This document shows positions 13,047-23,481 of a stretch of 43,238 nt of DNA, one piece after another (the stretch's first letter is position 1; every line of letters begins with the position of its first letter). The stretch is from a bacterium (GTDB lineage Bacteria; Armatimonadota; JACIXR01). The position numbers and the translations under genes were made by a program. The notes beneath the pieces are model-generated. The model saw only the letters and a list, made by a program, of their open reading frames with translations. It was not told the origin of the DNA and ran no database searches. The DNA lies in contig JACIXQ010000012.1 in NCBI GenBank assembly GCA_014360465.1, forward strand, positions 1-43,238. The letters run 5' to 3'.

Positions 13047-13775
13047 TTAATGAGTATAAAGGCTACCGTAAGGGCGATGGGAACGAGGCGATATCTTTTT
13101 AAATTCCTCCAGTGATACATTGCCTCTTTTTACACCGAAAAGCTCGAAATACTGGCTGATGTATCCAGCGAGCTCGGATTCGTCTTCCTCGGAAAGTGGT
13201 GTTATGGATACCTCTTTCCCGAGAAGATGTTCGTCTATATCCCCACGCACATATATCTTCCCTCCATGCATTCCTGTCCCGCAATATTTGCCAATGGGAA
13301 CCGTTCCCCTTAGGTTGAGGACTATAATTAATCCTCCCGCCATATATTCGCCGAGGAAATCTTTTGCCGAATCACCAATAACGATGACTGGTCTTAAATT
13401 ATCATAAGCTTTCATATGAATACCTACTCTATAACCAACTTCATCTCTGATAAAAATCTCTCCACCTCTCATTCCATAGCCGATTATGTCGCCTGCTCTT
13501 CCGTGGATTATTATCTTTCCATCACTCATAGTGTTTCCTATCCCGTCTTGCCCGTTCCCTATAACCTCAATATATGGTCCCTGCATGAAGGCACCCAAAT
13601 CATTTCCAGGGGTTCCCTCTATCACTATCTTTATTTTATTTTTTATACCAGCCGCTATGTAGCGTTGACCAGTAGCTCCAATTATCTTGAATTCTTGTTC
13701 GCCGTTTTTAATAGCCTCTCTGATAATTTCGTTCAATTGCCTATAATGTAATCCGTTTGCCTCAATTATTTTCAT
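13047..13775 (-). CDS. gltB3: Glutamate synthase GXGXG-domain subunit
   Basis: 242 aa beta-helix repeats: GNDLGAFMQGPYIEVIGNGQDGIGNTMSDGKIIIHGRAGDIIGYGMRGGEIFIRDEVGYRVGIHM. Confidence 0.88.
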   Translation of the reverse strand: MKIIEANGLHYRQLNEIIREAIKNGEQEFKIIGATGQRYIAAGIKNKIKIVIEGTPGNDLGAFMQGPYIEVIGNGQDGIGNTMSDGKIIIHGRAGDIIGYGMRGGEIFIRDEVGYRVGIHMKAYDNLRPVIVIGDSAKDFLGEYMAGGLIIVLNLRGTVPIGKYCGTGMHGGKIYVRGDIDEHLLGKEVSITPLSEEDESELAGYISQYFELFGVKRGNVSLEEFKKISPRSHRPYGSLYTH

Positions 13776-15040
13776 AGCCCTATCGCCTCTTCTATCTTCC
13801 TTTTACGATATTCTCGGGGTAGGTAAATGAGACCGAAATCATCGTCTAAAAGCCGCGACTTGAATGGGGAAACATCCAGATGGTCCTTAATCAAACCACA
13901 GAAGATACCGGCTCTTTCAATATTTCCCACGAATACGGCACCTACAACCCTATTATCCCGCAATATAACCTTCCTGTAATTTATTCCCTCTTCTTTAGAG
14001 AAAACCTCGTAATCATTTCCTTCAGGTTCGGTCAGCCCCATAGAGATTGTGGGAATACCACATACTTCCACGGAGTTCATCGGGAATGTTCCGGGATAAA
14101 ACTTATCTTCGCCCAACATATTTGCACCCGCTACCTTTCCTCCCTCGGTGGCGTTTGGCCAGATAGCGATAGGCTGATTTTTACCTGATATTATATTTTT
14201 TATCTCCACCACATCCCCAGCGGCATAAATATTGGGAATGTTGGTTTCCATCTTCTCGTTTACGATAATGCCACGGTTGATCTCTACTCCGCTTTCTCGG
14301 AGAAAGCTGACCGAGGGAGCGACACCAATCGCAAAAATGAGCATATCGCAGGGTAAAATCTCTCCACTTCTCAATGATACCTCTTCCACCTTTTTTTGCC
14401 CTCTTATCTCTTGAACTGTATTGGAGGTTATGACTTTCACACTTTCTTTTTCCAACCGCCATTGCAATATGTTAGATGCCTTTTTGTCCAAGGTTAAGCT
14501 TAGAATACGGTCGGCAAGCTCTACAAGAGTAATATTTAAGTTCCATTCCAATAGCGCTTCTGTAGCTTTCAGACCTATCAGTCCGCCGCCAACTATTAAA
14601 ACTCTTTCTGCCTTTTCAACTTCTAAATACTTGGCTATATTTTTTGCGTCGTTGAGGGTAGTGAAGGTGAAAACCCCTTTTAGCTCCTTCCCTTCCACTG
14701 CTGGGATGATTGGCTTTCCGCCGGCGGCGATGAGCAACTTATCGTAAGTAAATTTTCGTCCTTTGGTGGAATAAACGATTCCTTCCCGGATATTGACTTC
14801 TACGGCGGGCTCTTCCAGAAAAGCTTTAACTCCATATCTCTCGTAAAAATCGCGACCTTTATAGAAAAGGCGTTCTTCTTCTATTTTCCCAGCGAGAAGA
14901 TAGGAAATCAGTGGGCGAGAATAAGGAATATATGGTTCCTCACTGAGGAGCGTTATCTCTACCTTGCTGCCTTTACCCCTGATCGTCTCAATGGCTGAAA
15001 TTGCTGCTGGACCGCTTCCAATTATCAGGAATCTTTCCAT
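13772..15040 (-). CDS. FAD-dependent NAD(P)-linked pyridine nucleotide oxidoreductase, glutamate synthase-associated
   Basis: FLIIGSGPAAISAIETIRG, VLIVGGGLIGLKATEALLEW, NIPNIYAAGDVVEI; 4-nt overlap with gltB3. Confidence 0.88.
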   Translation of the reverse strand: MERFLIIGSGPAAISAIETIRGKGSKVEITLLSEEPYIPYSRPLISYLLAGKIEEERLFYKGRDFYERYGVKAFLEEPAVEVNIREGIVYSTKGRKFTYDKLLIAAGGKPIIPAVEGKELKGVFTFTTLNDAKNIAKYLEVEKAERVLIVGGGLIGLKATEALLEWNLNITLVELADRILSLTLDKKASNILQWRLEKESVKVITSNTVQEIRGQKKVEEVSLRSGEILPCDMLIFAIGVAPSVSFLRESGVEINRGIIVNEKMETNIPNIYAAGDVVEIKNIISGKNQPIAIWPNATEGGKVAGANMLGEDKFYPGTFPMNSVEVCGIPTISMGLTEPEGNDYEVFSKEEGINYRKVILRDNRVVGAVFVGNIERAGIFCGLIKDHLDVSPFKSRLLDDDFGLIYLPREYRKRKIEEAIGL

Positions 15041-15046
15041 AGCAAA

Positions 15047-15478
15047 TCACCTGTACTCAAGTGCCTCGTTTGGGCAATTAGCCACGCAGGCGGGCACTTC
15101 TTCACCGTTGCAGAGGTCGCATTTAGAGACGATTTTGTTATTTTCATCCCTTTTAATCACGCCGAATGGACAAACCATAATGCACATCCAGCAGCCAACA
15201 CATTTATCCTTATCGTGGAGTACGGCTTTCGTCTTTTCATCCCTATACATCGCACCAGTGAGGCAAGCGGACAAACAGGGAGCATCTTCGCAGTGCCTGC
15301 ATTGGAGAGCGAACGAGATATAGCCGCTTTCTTCCACGACGAGCCGTGGAAGCGGGCGAGGGAACTCTTCTTTGAAAGCCTTTATCAGCTTTTTAGAGCG
15401 TGAATGCTGTGCTATGCAATGTATCTCACATAATCGGCAACCGATACAGTATTCTTCATGGATGTATATTCTTTTCAT
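15047..15478 (-). CDS. 4Fe-4S ferredoxin-type electron transfer protein
   Basis: Multiple CxxCxxxxC motifs: CIGCRLCEIHC, CRHCEDAPCLSAC, CVGCWMCIMVCPFGV, CDLCNGEEVPACVANCP. Confidence 0.85.
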   Translation of the reverse strand: MKRIYIHEEYCIGCRLCEIHCIAQHSRSKKLIKAFKEEFPRPLPRLVVEESGYISFALQCRHCEDAPCLSACLTGAMYRDEKTKAVLHDKDKCVGCWMCIMVCPFGVIKRDENNKIVSKCDLCNGEEVPACVANCPNEALEYR

Positions 15479-15480
15479 TT

Positions 15481-17007
15481 TCACCATCCTTCTCCAGCTG
15501 GTTTTATCCCGAGAAGCCGCAATTCCCATTCTTCCAAACCCACTCCCCTTAAATGTTCTCTATTGCCCCGCAAGCTCTCTATCGCATTTATCCCCATACC
15601 ACCTAGCATTTCCTTGAGCTCTTTTGACCATGCGTTTATGAGATTGACCAGTCTGCGTGCGGCTATGTTAGGGTTCAATCTCTTTGATAGGTATGGGTCT
15701 TGAGTTGCGATTCCCCAGTTGCATTTTCCTGTATAGCATTTCTGACAAACATGGCATCCCATAGCTGCTAACGCAGCTGTTCCTATGTAGACAGCATCTG
15801 CCCCCAGGGCTATAGCCTTTATAACATCCGAGCTTTTTCTAAAACCGCCAGCTGCGATAAGCGAGACTTCCTCTCTAATTCCTTCTTCCCTCAATCGGCT
15901 ATCAACCACAGCAATGGCCAGCTCTATCGGTATCCCGACATTGTCCCTTATCACTTGAGGGGCAGCTCCTGTTCCTCCTCTGAGTCCGTCTATGGTGATG
16001 AAATCTGCTCCCGCTCTCGCTATCCCCGTGGCGATGGCAGCGACATTGTGAACAGCAGCGATTTTGACTCCGACCGGTTTCTTGTACTCGGTTGCTTCTT
16101 TCAGGGCATAAATGAGCTGGCGTAGGTCTTCGATTGAATAGATATCGTGGTGGGGGGCAGGTGAGAGGGCATCGGTTCCAGTGGGAATCATCCTCGTCCT
16201 GGAAATCTCTTCTGTTACCTTCTCACCTGGGAGGTGCCCGCCAATGCCAGGTTTTGCTCCTTGCCCTATTTTTATCTCTATAGCTGCTCCCGCATTCAGG
16301 TAATCGGGATGAACCCCGAAGCGTCCCGAAGCTACTTGAACGATTGTATTGGCTCCGAATTTGTAGAGGTCGGGATGTAGTCCACCTTCTCCAGTATTGT
16401 AATAGGTACCAATCTCCTCCGCTGCTCTTGCCAACGCTTGGCAGGCGTTGAAACTTATTGAGCCATAGGACATTGCCGAGAACATTATCGGGGTCTCGAG
16501 TCTTAGCTGGGGAGGTAGCTGGGTTTTTACTTTTACTGTGTCTCTTTCCTGGCTTCGTTCAACTTCCACATATCTAGGTTTTCTGCCGATGAAGGTGCGT
16601 AATTCCATAGGTTCTCTGAGGGGGTCGATTGAAGGGTTTGTTACCTGTGAAGCGTTGAGCAAGATGCGGTCCCAGTAAATTGGATAGTCCTTATCGCATC
16701 CCATTCCTGTGAGGATTATCGCTCCCGATTCTGCTTGGCGATAGATATCGTTGAGAATTCCCGGGGTCCAATTTTTATTATCCTTAATGTCAAAAGGATA
16801 TTTTATGATGTTGAGGGCATCGGTGGGGCAGAGAGCCTCACAGCGGTGGCAGCCTACGCATTTGGAGTCGTCGCTGTAGACTTCGTCTTTCTCCGGGTCG
16901 TAGATATGAGCTTCAAAGGCACATTGCCTAACGCAAACCTGACAGGCAATGCATTTTTCTTTATCTCTTATTATTTTGAACTCAGGAAATATAGTGCTCA
17001 GTGGCAT
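15481..17007 (-). CDS. gltB2: Glutamate synthase FMN-binding core with N-terminal 2[4Fe-4S] domain
   Basis: [33 protein letters not shown], then [57 protein letters not shown]. Confidence 0.93.
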   Translation of the reverse strand: MPLSTIFPEFKIIRDKEKCIACQVCVRQCAFEAHIYDPEKDEVYSDDSKCVGCHRCEALCPTDALNIIKYPFDIKDNKNWTPGILNDIYRQAESGAIILTGMGCDKDYPIYWDRILLNASQVTNPSIDPLREPMELRTFIGRKPRYVEVERSQERDTVKVKTQLPPQLRLETPIMFSAMSYGSISFNACQALARAAEEIGTYYNTGEGGLHPDLYKFGANTIVQVASGRFGVHPDYLNAGAAIEIKIGQGAKPGIGGHLPGEKVTEEISRTRMIPTGTDALSPAPHHDIYSIEDLRQLIYALKEATEYKKPVGVKIAAVHNVAAIATGIARAGADFITIDGLRGGTGAAPQVIRDNVGIPIELAIAVVDSRLREEGIREEVSLIAAGGFRKSSDVIKAIALGADAVYIGTAALAAMGCHVCQKCYTGKCNWGIATQDPYLSKRLNPNIAARRLVNLINAWSKELKEMLGGMGINAIESLRGNREHLRGVGLEEWELRLLGIKPAGEGW

Positions 17008-18103
17008 AGCTCGTCGCTCCTATCTTTCCGATAACTGGTTCGCCCGCGGTGGGCATCCAGACCCTTTTTAGGGATGGTTGTATCTCTCTAATTGCTCCTT
17101 CCTCACTCGATATGTAAAGCATATCTTCATCCTCAGCCGCTACAAGAGGTCTGAGCTTTATCCTATCGGTCAAACCAAGCATTCCATCCTTGAAGCCAAC
17201 GATGATGGCGAATGGTCCATTAACAAGAGCTTCCGAATACACGATTCTTAGATTTTGGTGGAGCTCTGCTTCTTCCTGGGGCATCCGCTCGATCTCCTCC
17301 CATAGAGGAGGGCAGAGGACTTTAGCCATCAATTCAAAAGGTAGTTGATGACGCCTGACAAGAAGGTCAACAAGGTAAGCGATAACTTCCGTATCTGTGA
17401 AAAGGGTGCATTCATATCCATTGGCGGAGAGATATCTTCTATTTATTCCATAGGAAGAAATCTCTCCATTATGAACAACCGACCAGTCTAAAAGCCCGAA
17501 TGGGTGAGCGCCACCCCACCAAGCAACGGAGTTGGTTGGGAATCTACCGTGTCCAATCCAGATATATCCTTCATATTCGTCCAGACGGAAGAACTCACCT
17601 ATCTCCTCGGGGTAGCCAACACCCTTGAAAATACCCATATTTTTCCCGCTGGAAGCAACGAATGCTCCTGGTATTTTGCGGTTGATGAGCATAACGAGGT
17701 CCACGATGAAGTCTTCCTCTGTTCTATCGTCGTCAGCATTCTTTTTGGGTGAAAGAAAATAACGCCATAGCAAGGGAGCAGATGTTATCCTTTTGGTGTA
17801 TCGGAAGGGTATGGGCTCGGATTTTTCCACTTGGCAGTATAAAGAGAGAATTTTCTCAGTCTCGTTTTTAGCCACATCGTTATCATAGATTAGGTGAAAG
17901 GCATAGAGGGAAGAGTATTGAGGATAGATTCCATAAGCGGCAAAACCGCCTCCGAGACCATTGGAACGTTCTCTCATATTTGCCATAGCTTTTATAATCA
18001 GGGAGCCATCAAAGCGGCGTCCACTTCGGCTCATCATACCGAAGATGCCACAGGCAGATGGAACCCTATAATCTTTATCAGCCACTTGTTTTTCTCTTTC
18101 CAT
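16982..18103 (-). CDS. gltB1: Glutamate synthase class II glutamine amidotransferase subunit
   Basis: [16 protein letters not shown] (Cys nucleophile), [50 protein letters not shown]. Confidence 0.92.
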   Translation of the reverse strand: MEREKQVADKDYRVPSACGIFGMMSRSGRRFDGSLIIKAMANMRERSNGLGGGFAAYGIYPQYSSLYAFHLIYDNDVAKNETEKILSLYCQVEKSEPIPFRYTKRITSAPLLWRYFLSPKKNADDDRTEEDFIVDLVMLINRKIPGAFVASSGKNMGIFKGVGYPEEIGEFFRLDEYEGYIWIGHGRFPTNSVAWWGGAHPFGLLDWSVVHNGEISSYGINRRYLSANGYECTLFTDTEVIAYLVDLLVRRHQLPFELMAKVLCPPLWEEIERMPQEEAELHQNLRIVYSEALVNGPFAIIVGFKDGMLGLTDRIKLRPLVAAEDEDMLYISSEEGAIREIQPSLKRVWMPTAGEPVIGKIGATSYATEHYIS

Positions 18104-18142
18104 CGGTTCATCTTTCCTTTGGTAAATGGTAATTTATAAAAA

Positions 18143-18178
18143 AAGGCGTTTCCCCTGACATGAAAGGGGAAACGCCTT
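18143..18178 (-). terminator. Intrinsic terminator in the gltB1 leader
   Basis: Minus strand AAGGCGTTTCCCC-TTTCATGTCA-GGGGAAACGCC followed by TTTTTTT; nearly the same stem as in the glnA leader. Confidence 0.88.
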
Positions 18179-18203
18179 CGTTTCCGTGCACGCTTCGTTG
18201 CGT
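18168..18203 (-). promoter_or_regulatory. Candidate ANTAR-type dual-hairpin antiterminator, gltB1 leader
   Basis: P1 ACGC-AACGAA-GCGT (18203-18190, loop A1/G4); P2 GGAAAC-GAAGGC-GTTTCC (18185-18168, loop G1/G4) overlapping the terminator; 4-nt linker. Confidence 0.62.
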
Positions 18204-18213
18204 TTTGCTATTA

Positions 18214-18242
18214 ATTTTATCCATCAGTTACAAACTCGTCAA
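18214..18242 (-). promoter_or_regulatory. Sigma70-like promoter for the glutamate synthase operon
   Basis: Minus strand TTGACG (18242-18237), 17-nt spacer, TAAAAT (18219-18214), just upstream of the leader hairpins. Confidence 0.6.
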
Positions 18243-18301
18243 ATAAAATTTCGTCAAATTATCTGGTTTTTTTAAAATTTATAAGATAAGAGGTGTTTAA
18301 A

Positions 18302-19807
18302 ATGAAAATGGCAATGTTCGTAACGGTCTTCATCTGTGGAGCAGGAGTTATGTGTCTGGAGATGCTCGGTTTCAGGATGCTCCCACCATATTTCGGTAGC
18401 TCAATTTATATGACGGGTAGTTTGATTAGCATTTTCCTCCTTGCGTTGAGTTTTGGATATTATCTTGGCGGACGGATTTCCGATAAGAAGCCATCAGCAA
18501 GAGTTCTTGGCTTGATAATTGCTCTTAGTGGTCTTGTGATTCTCATAGTTGCCTATCTGTATCGTCCCCTTTGTCAGGTTATTGCCAGCTGGGGTTTGCA
18601 TGTAAGATGGGGGTCGCTTCTCGCTTCCACGATATTATTCGTCATCCCCGCAACGCTTTTGGGGATGGTTTCCCCCTTTGCGATAAAGCTTTCCACACTT
18701 GCACTTGGCGATGTGGGCAAAACCGCGGGAAATCTCTACGCCATCTCCACTGTGGGAAGCGTGGTGGGAACATTAGCTACTTCATTCTACCTTATCGCTC
18801 TATTTCGCCTCCATATAATTATACTTGGTCTGGGGATATTACTTACCCTCTTAGGTCTTGCCCTTCTTCCCTTACGACCCAGAATATTGCTTCTACTTTT
18901 CCTTTTAGCTCCCGTCGCTCATTCTTACTGGCTTGTTGACCCCAGCACTTTTCGCATCCTGGAGACGAAGGAGAGCCTTTATCATTATATTTTGATTGGA
19001 GAGGATAAGGACTGGAGGGTTATGCAGTTCAATAGGGCGATTCAGAGTGGTATTTCCAAGAAGGACAATATCACAAGCATAGCCCCATACACTGATGGTT
19101 TCCACCTTGGATTGGTTTTCGTGCCCAATGCCAGAAAAGTTCTATTTGTTGGTTGCGGAGGGGCGACTGGACCGAGGCAGTTTCGAAAACTCTATCCTAA
19201 TATCCAGGTAGATATTGTGGAGATAGACCCTGAGGTCGTCAAAATGGCGAAGAAATATTTCTATCTTAATGAAGATGAAAAGTTGAAAGTGCATATAGAT
19301 GATGGAAGGGTATATCTGAACAGGACGAAGGAGAAATACGACATAATCATTATGGACGCTTACTTCTCAGAGGCGATCCCTTTCCATCTTACTACCAAGG
19401 AATTTATGGAGATAGCTAAAAAACACCTCAATCCAGGTGGAGTGATAATCTGCAATGTAATTGGGAGTGTTTCTGGGGAGAAGAGCAGGTATCCAAGGTC
19501 ACAGTTCAAAACTCTCAAACGGGTTTTCAAAAATGTCTATGTTTTCCCCGTTGTTTTTGAGGACGAGAAACCGTCTAATTACAACAAGGATATATCACGC
19601 AATATAATCCTTATCGCTACGGATGGAAAGAAATTGGCTAAAAATCAGATTATTGATGGAGCTAAGAAGTTGAAGAACAACATAATTCCCTATATAGTCT
19701 CCATAGCCGAGGCTATGTTGACTTACGATTTAAAGGTCAGCGATGTACCAACTCTGCTGGATGATTATGCTCCTGTTGATGACTTGATAAAGGTAACCAT
19801 TGAATGA
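18302..19807 (+). CDS. Membrane-fused spermidine/spermine synthase-like protein
   Basis: N-terminal multi-TM region followed by aminopropyltransferase-like fold: VLFVGCGGATGPRQFRKLYPNIQVDIVEIDPEVVKMAKKYF, DIIIMDAYFSEAIPFHLTTKEF. Confidence 0.85.
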   Translation: MKMAMFVTVFICGAGVMCLEMLGFRMLPPYFGSSIYMTGSLISIFLLALSFGYYLGGRISDKKPSARVLGLIIALSGLVILIVAYLYRPLCQVIASWGLHVRWGSLLASTILFVIPATLLGMVSPFAIKLSTLALGDVGKTAGNLYAISTVGSVVGTLATSFYLIALFRLHIIILGLGILLTLLGLALLPLRPRILLLLFLLAPVAHSYWLVDPSTFRILETKESLYHYILIGEDKDWRVMQFNRAIQSGISKKDNITSIAPYTDGFHLGLVFVPNARKVLFVGCGGATGPRQFRKLYPNIQVDIVEIDPEVVKMAKKYFYLNEDEKLKVHIDDGRVYLNRTKEKYDIIIMDAYFSEAIPFHLTTKEFMEIAKKHLNPGGVIICNVIGSVSGEKSRYPRSQFKTLKRVFKNVYVFPVVFEDEKPSNYNKDISRNIILIATDGKKLAKNQIIDGAKKLKNNIIPYIVSIAEAMLTYDLKVSDVPTLLDDYAPVDDLIKVTIE

Positions 19808-19860
19808 AAAAGCTTAGCAGAGCGGCACACCCATCGTGCAGCATTTTGGAAACGGGTAAA

Positions 19861-21060
19861 TCAATTTGGTTTTATTTCGGATTTTCCACCCCAGTGTGGA
19901 GTTAGAAAGAGGTCATCTATGAAGAGAGCATAAGGGACTTCTCCGCTGATATATGTGAGTGCCATTGTCTGCTTTGGCTTGAAGATTGGCCTCTTATCCT
20001 GATAAGTAAGATATTTGTAGAACAGATCGGGCTTTAGGTGGGAGGTGAAGGGAATAGAAAGGTTATCCCTTATGGCTTTTGGTGTTTCCTCAGCAATGTC
20101 CACGAAATAAGGAGCTACGACGACCAATTCAAGGTTGCAATTCTCCTTCTGTGCAATTTGACGGAATTCGCTCTCCAATGTCGACCTGATTATCCTTTCT
20201 CTTCGCGTAAAATCGTCAAAAGGTGATGGTTTAATTGAGTCCTCAAACCCCAGCTTATAAAGCAATGTTTCCTCCAAATTCTTTCCTTCCCTTCTCTCTT
20301 TTTCAAGTTGCTCAATTAACTTATCAATGAGTTCCTCTTCTTCTTCCCGGAAAATAACGGGGTGTCCAGCCCATTCGTCTATTTTCTTTATGTTCGGTCT
20401 CAAATGCTCCCTGTTTAAGAAGCTGATTTTCAGAGGATAAATTATCTTATTAGATGTGAATCCAATCATTATAGGCGTCAAGTCGCCCGCTCCGATTGTT
20501 GCTTTGCCAAATGCTTTCTTATCTATCTTCACTGCTATGAAAAACCATTTCCTATCTATATATGTTTTGAGGATTGAAGGGGCGGAATCAGGTAGCTTAT
20601 ATCCTTCCTTTTTGCACCAGTTGCTCAAAGCTTGTGGGTCGGTAGAGGAAAGGACAGCAACATCGTAAATCCCAATCGTCTGGCGAGATATTACTGTGAC
20701 TGGTTCGCTTTCACCCAGATGTCCCCCAAAGCCATCGAATCCAGAGGGAGCGAGAAGTTCTCCAGGTTTTCTACCATAACCAAGATAATGTAGCAAATCT
20801 TGAACCTGCTCGAAGAAATCCTCCGGTGCTTTCGCTACCCTGGGCTTTGAGGGAACAGGGATTATCCAGGCGAAATCAGAAGCATCGCCCCTGTATTTAA
20901 TGGAGAGAATCAGGATTTCTTGTCCTCCTTCGTAATAGATGAATGCTTGTTGGTCGGCTCTTGAAAAAATCCTTGGAAGGTTGTCATAGGGATAGAAAAC
21001 CACACCATCGGGTAAGGCAGTGGCACATAGAAAAAGGAGGAGCCAGATTCTCTTGTGCAT
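19861..21060 (-). CDS. DUF2330-type secreted protein
   Basis: Signal peptide, ADQQAFIYYEGGQEILILSIKYRGDASDFAWIIPVPSKPRV; paralogous to the next upstream gene. Confidence 0.75.
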   Translation of the reverse strand: MHKRIWLLLFLCATALPDGVVFYPYDNLPRIFSRADQQAFIYYEGGQEILILSIKYRGDASDFAWIIPVPSKPRVAKAPEDFFEQVQDLLHYLGYGRKPGELLAPSGFDGFGGHLGESEPVTVISRQTIGIYDVAVLSSTDPQALSNWCKKEGYKLPDSAPSILKTYIDRKWFFIAVKIDKKAFGKATIGAGDLTPIMIGFTSNKIIYPLKISFLNREHLRPNIKKIDEWAGHPVIFREEEEELIDKLIEQLEKERREGKNLEETLLYKLGFEDSIKPSPFDDFTRRERIIRSTLESEFRQIAQKENCNLELVVVAPYFVDIAEETPKAIRDNLSIPFTSHLKPDLFYKYLTYQDKRPIFKPKQTMALTYISGEVPYALFIDDLFLTPHWGGKSEIKPN

Positions 21061-21129
21061 TTTCTATCACCTTCCTATAGCTTGTCTATAGAGTAGTTCA
21101 AAAATTAGAATTACTATCAAGCTGAAAAG

Positions 21130-22842
21130 TTAATTATTGGGCAGTGAAACAGCTTCACCATAGACGAGAGAATCATCTTCCTCGAAGGGAACGGGTTTCT
21201 TGAAGAAAACCAATGGTATGCTTCTGAGTAGCTTGTCATGTTCTCTGACGAGTTTCAAGTAGCGGGCGAGTTCCGCTGAAATCTGTCTTTGCAAACTGTT
21301 GATTTTTTGGATGATGTTTTGTAATTTTTCTCCCTGAATTTGAGGGATATTTTTCAAACAAATAAATAGGTCGGTCAGTATCTCTTCTATTTTCTCCTCT
21401 ATCTTAGCTTTTTCCTCAATATTTCTGTTCATCGTCATTGCTCTGTGGTTCTTCTGAAGCTTTTCAAATAGGCTTTTATCTTTTAGGTTTTCCCCTACGA
21501 GTGGGAACAGTTCATTGAAAAGCGCTTCTCTCTGTTGGAGTAGGCGACGAAAACGCTTACCTGTTTTTTCCAAGTCATCAAGAAGATAATGGAGGTGTGC
21601 ATTTTGTATGCGAGTTTCAATTCCGATATATATAAGGGGACCGAAAAGTAAGAGCAGAAAGAGGATGAACTTCAGAGTTCCCAGGTCTCTGGCAAAAACG
21701 AGGTCGTCCTGAAAAGAGGTATATAAGGGGCTACCAGATACACCCGTGATATAGACTTTACGAGGGAATTTATCTGATTCATTTTCCAAAAGAAACTCCC
21801 CCAATCCCTTAGTCCTTATCTTCACTGTGAAAGGGATTTCTATAAAACTGGCAAGCTGGCGGTTTGTTCCCCTTCCTATAGTGACTTTATAAGGAGCTAT
21901 CACCAGAATAGCTATGCTGTTGTGCTCCTTTTCGCTGAGCTTTTTTACATCCTCCTCAACCTTCATTCCTGCTAAAAGCAGGAGGGTCTCCAGGGGTTGC
22001 AAACCAGCGAGCGTTCTTTCATATGATTCTTTCAGTTCCCCAAATCCCAGCCTATAAAGGATACTGCTTTCAAACCTATTCCCTGAAGATAGGTCCTTCT
22101 TGATTCTGTCTATAACTACCTCCTTTATTTTATCTTTCTCTTTGCTGAAGACGACGGGGTGTTGGCAGAGCTCGTCATATACTACAACTGATGGGCTCAG
22201 GGAAAGTCTGTTGATGTAGCTAATCTTCAATGGGTAGACGATGTGAGAAGAAGCGAATTTAAGCTTTACAGGTGAGAGCTGACCGAAAACGATATGTGGA
22301 CCAAAACCTATAGCGTTAATTCTTATTGCTGTGAAGCACCAGCCCTTATTTATATATTGTTTCAAGATGGGGTAGGCATTAATAGGGATTTTGTAGCCTT
22401 CCTTGTTGCACCACTTGAATAGGGCATCTGTGTCCTTGGAGGATATAACTACTATATCGTATGCACCGAGTTGTTTTCTCTCCTTTTCCTTAACCTCTGC
22501 ATTGGAGCCATTGCCAAAGGTTGGAACATAAAAAATAGGGGGAATTTCTTCGTTCCTTTTTGCAGATGCGACAATATCTTCAACTTTTTGGAAAATATCC
22601 CCTGGCGCAAGGGAAACTTTTGGGGCGGAAGGGGTAGGAATGAGCCAAAGGAAATCATAGGCGGGTCCGGTGTATTTGGTGGATAATATCAGGGTTTCCC
22701 AGCCTTTTTCATAATAGATTATGGCTTCCTGGTCGGCATTGTCTAGTTCTATCTCTGGTTCGTCCTCTTGGAAAACGAAGCCGCCATCGGCGAGGGCAAA
22801 TGCACCTATGAGACAAAGTAAAAAGGCTATTCTCTTCACCAT
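21130..22842 (-). CDS. DUF2330-type protein fused via a TM segment to a LemA-like domain
   Basis: N-term ADQEAIIYYEKGWETLILSTKYTGPAYDFLWLIPTPSAPKV; TM LKFILFLLLLFGPLIYIGI; C-term helical region ends LRSIPLVFFKKPVPFEED like LemA. Confidence 0.75.
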   Translation of the reverse strand: MVKRIAFLLCLIGAFALADGGFVFQEDEPEIELDNADQEAIIYYEKGWETLILSTKYTGPAYDFLWLIPTPSAPKVSLAPGDIFQKVEDIVASAKRNEEIPPIFYVPTFGNGSNAEVKEKERKQLGAYDIVVISSKDTDALFKWCNKEGYKIPINAYPILKQYINKGWCFTAIRINAIGFGPHIVFGQLSPVKLKFASSHIVYPLKISYINRLSLSPSVVVYDELCQHPVVFSKEKDKIKEVVIDRIKKDLSSGNRFESSILYRLGFGELKESYERTLAGLQPLETLLLLAGMKVEEDVKKLSEKEHNSIAILVIAPYKVTIGRGTNRQLASFIEIPFTVKIRTKGLGEFLLENESDKFPRKVYITGVSGSPLYTSFQDDLVFARDLGTLKFILFLLLLFGPLIYIGIETRIQNAHLHYLLDDLEKTGKRFRRLLQQREALFNELFPLVGENLKDKSLFEKLQKNHRAMTMNRNIEEKAKIEEKIEEILTDLFICLKNIPQIQGEKLQNIIQKINSLQRQISAELARYLKLVREHDKLLRSIPLVFFKKPVPFEEDDSLVYGEAVSLPNN

Positions 22843-22911
22843 CACCACTCACTCCGCATTATTATTGTTCAATAATTAGACCGTTCTAAAAGATAAAAAG
22901 TTTCAAATAAT

Positions 22912-23478
22912 TTAAAATTCCACTTTGGGGGCTTTTTGGGCTGAAGCTTCTGCTTGGAAGTATGGCTTTTCTTTATCGAAGGGTAAGATACCAATAAAAA
23001 AGACTATCGGTATACTTTTAACAGCCTTGTTGTATTCCCTAACAGCCTCATTATACCTCATCCTTTCAACCGCTATGCGGTTTTCCGTGCCGGCAAGCTC
23101 GTCCTGGAGACGGAGAAAATTCTCGCTTGCCTTCAATTGGGGGTAATTCTCCACAATCATCAACAATCTACTCAGGGCTTGGCTAAGCTCGTTTTCCGCT
23201 AATGCCTTTTCCTGAACGCTTTTAGCTCCCGCTAACTTAGCTCTTGCCTCCGCTATTTTCTCAAACACTTCTCTTTCGTGCTTAGCATATGCCTTGACGG
23301 TAGCAACGAGGTTAGGGATTAAATCGTTGCGTCTTTGAAGGACATTCTCTACCTGCGCCCATTTTTCCTTCACCAGTTGGTCCAGGTAAACAAGGCGATT
23401 ATATTGAGCTTTGATTACAGCATAAAGCAACAGACATATTACTATCAATACAAAAAGAACAATGTACAATCTTTTCAT
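22912..23478 (-). CDS. lemA: LemA family protein
   Basis: N-term TM then YNRLVYLDQLVKEKWAQVENVLQRRNDLIPNLVATVKAYAKHEREVFEKIAEARA, YPQLKASENF, classic LemA. Confidence 0.95.
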   Translation of the reverse strand: MKRLYIVLFVLIVICLLLYAVIKAQYNRLVYLDQLVKEKWAQVENVLQRRNDLIPNLVATVKAYAKHEREVFEKIAEARAKLAGAKSVQEKALAENELSQALSRLLMIVENYPQLKASENFLRLQDELAGTENRIAVERMRYNEAVREYNKAVKSIPIVFFIGILPFDKEKPYFQAEASAQKAPKVEF

Positions 23479-23481
23479 TTT

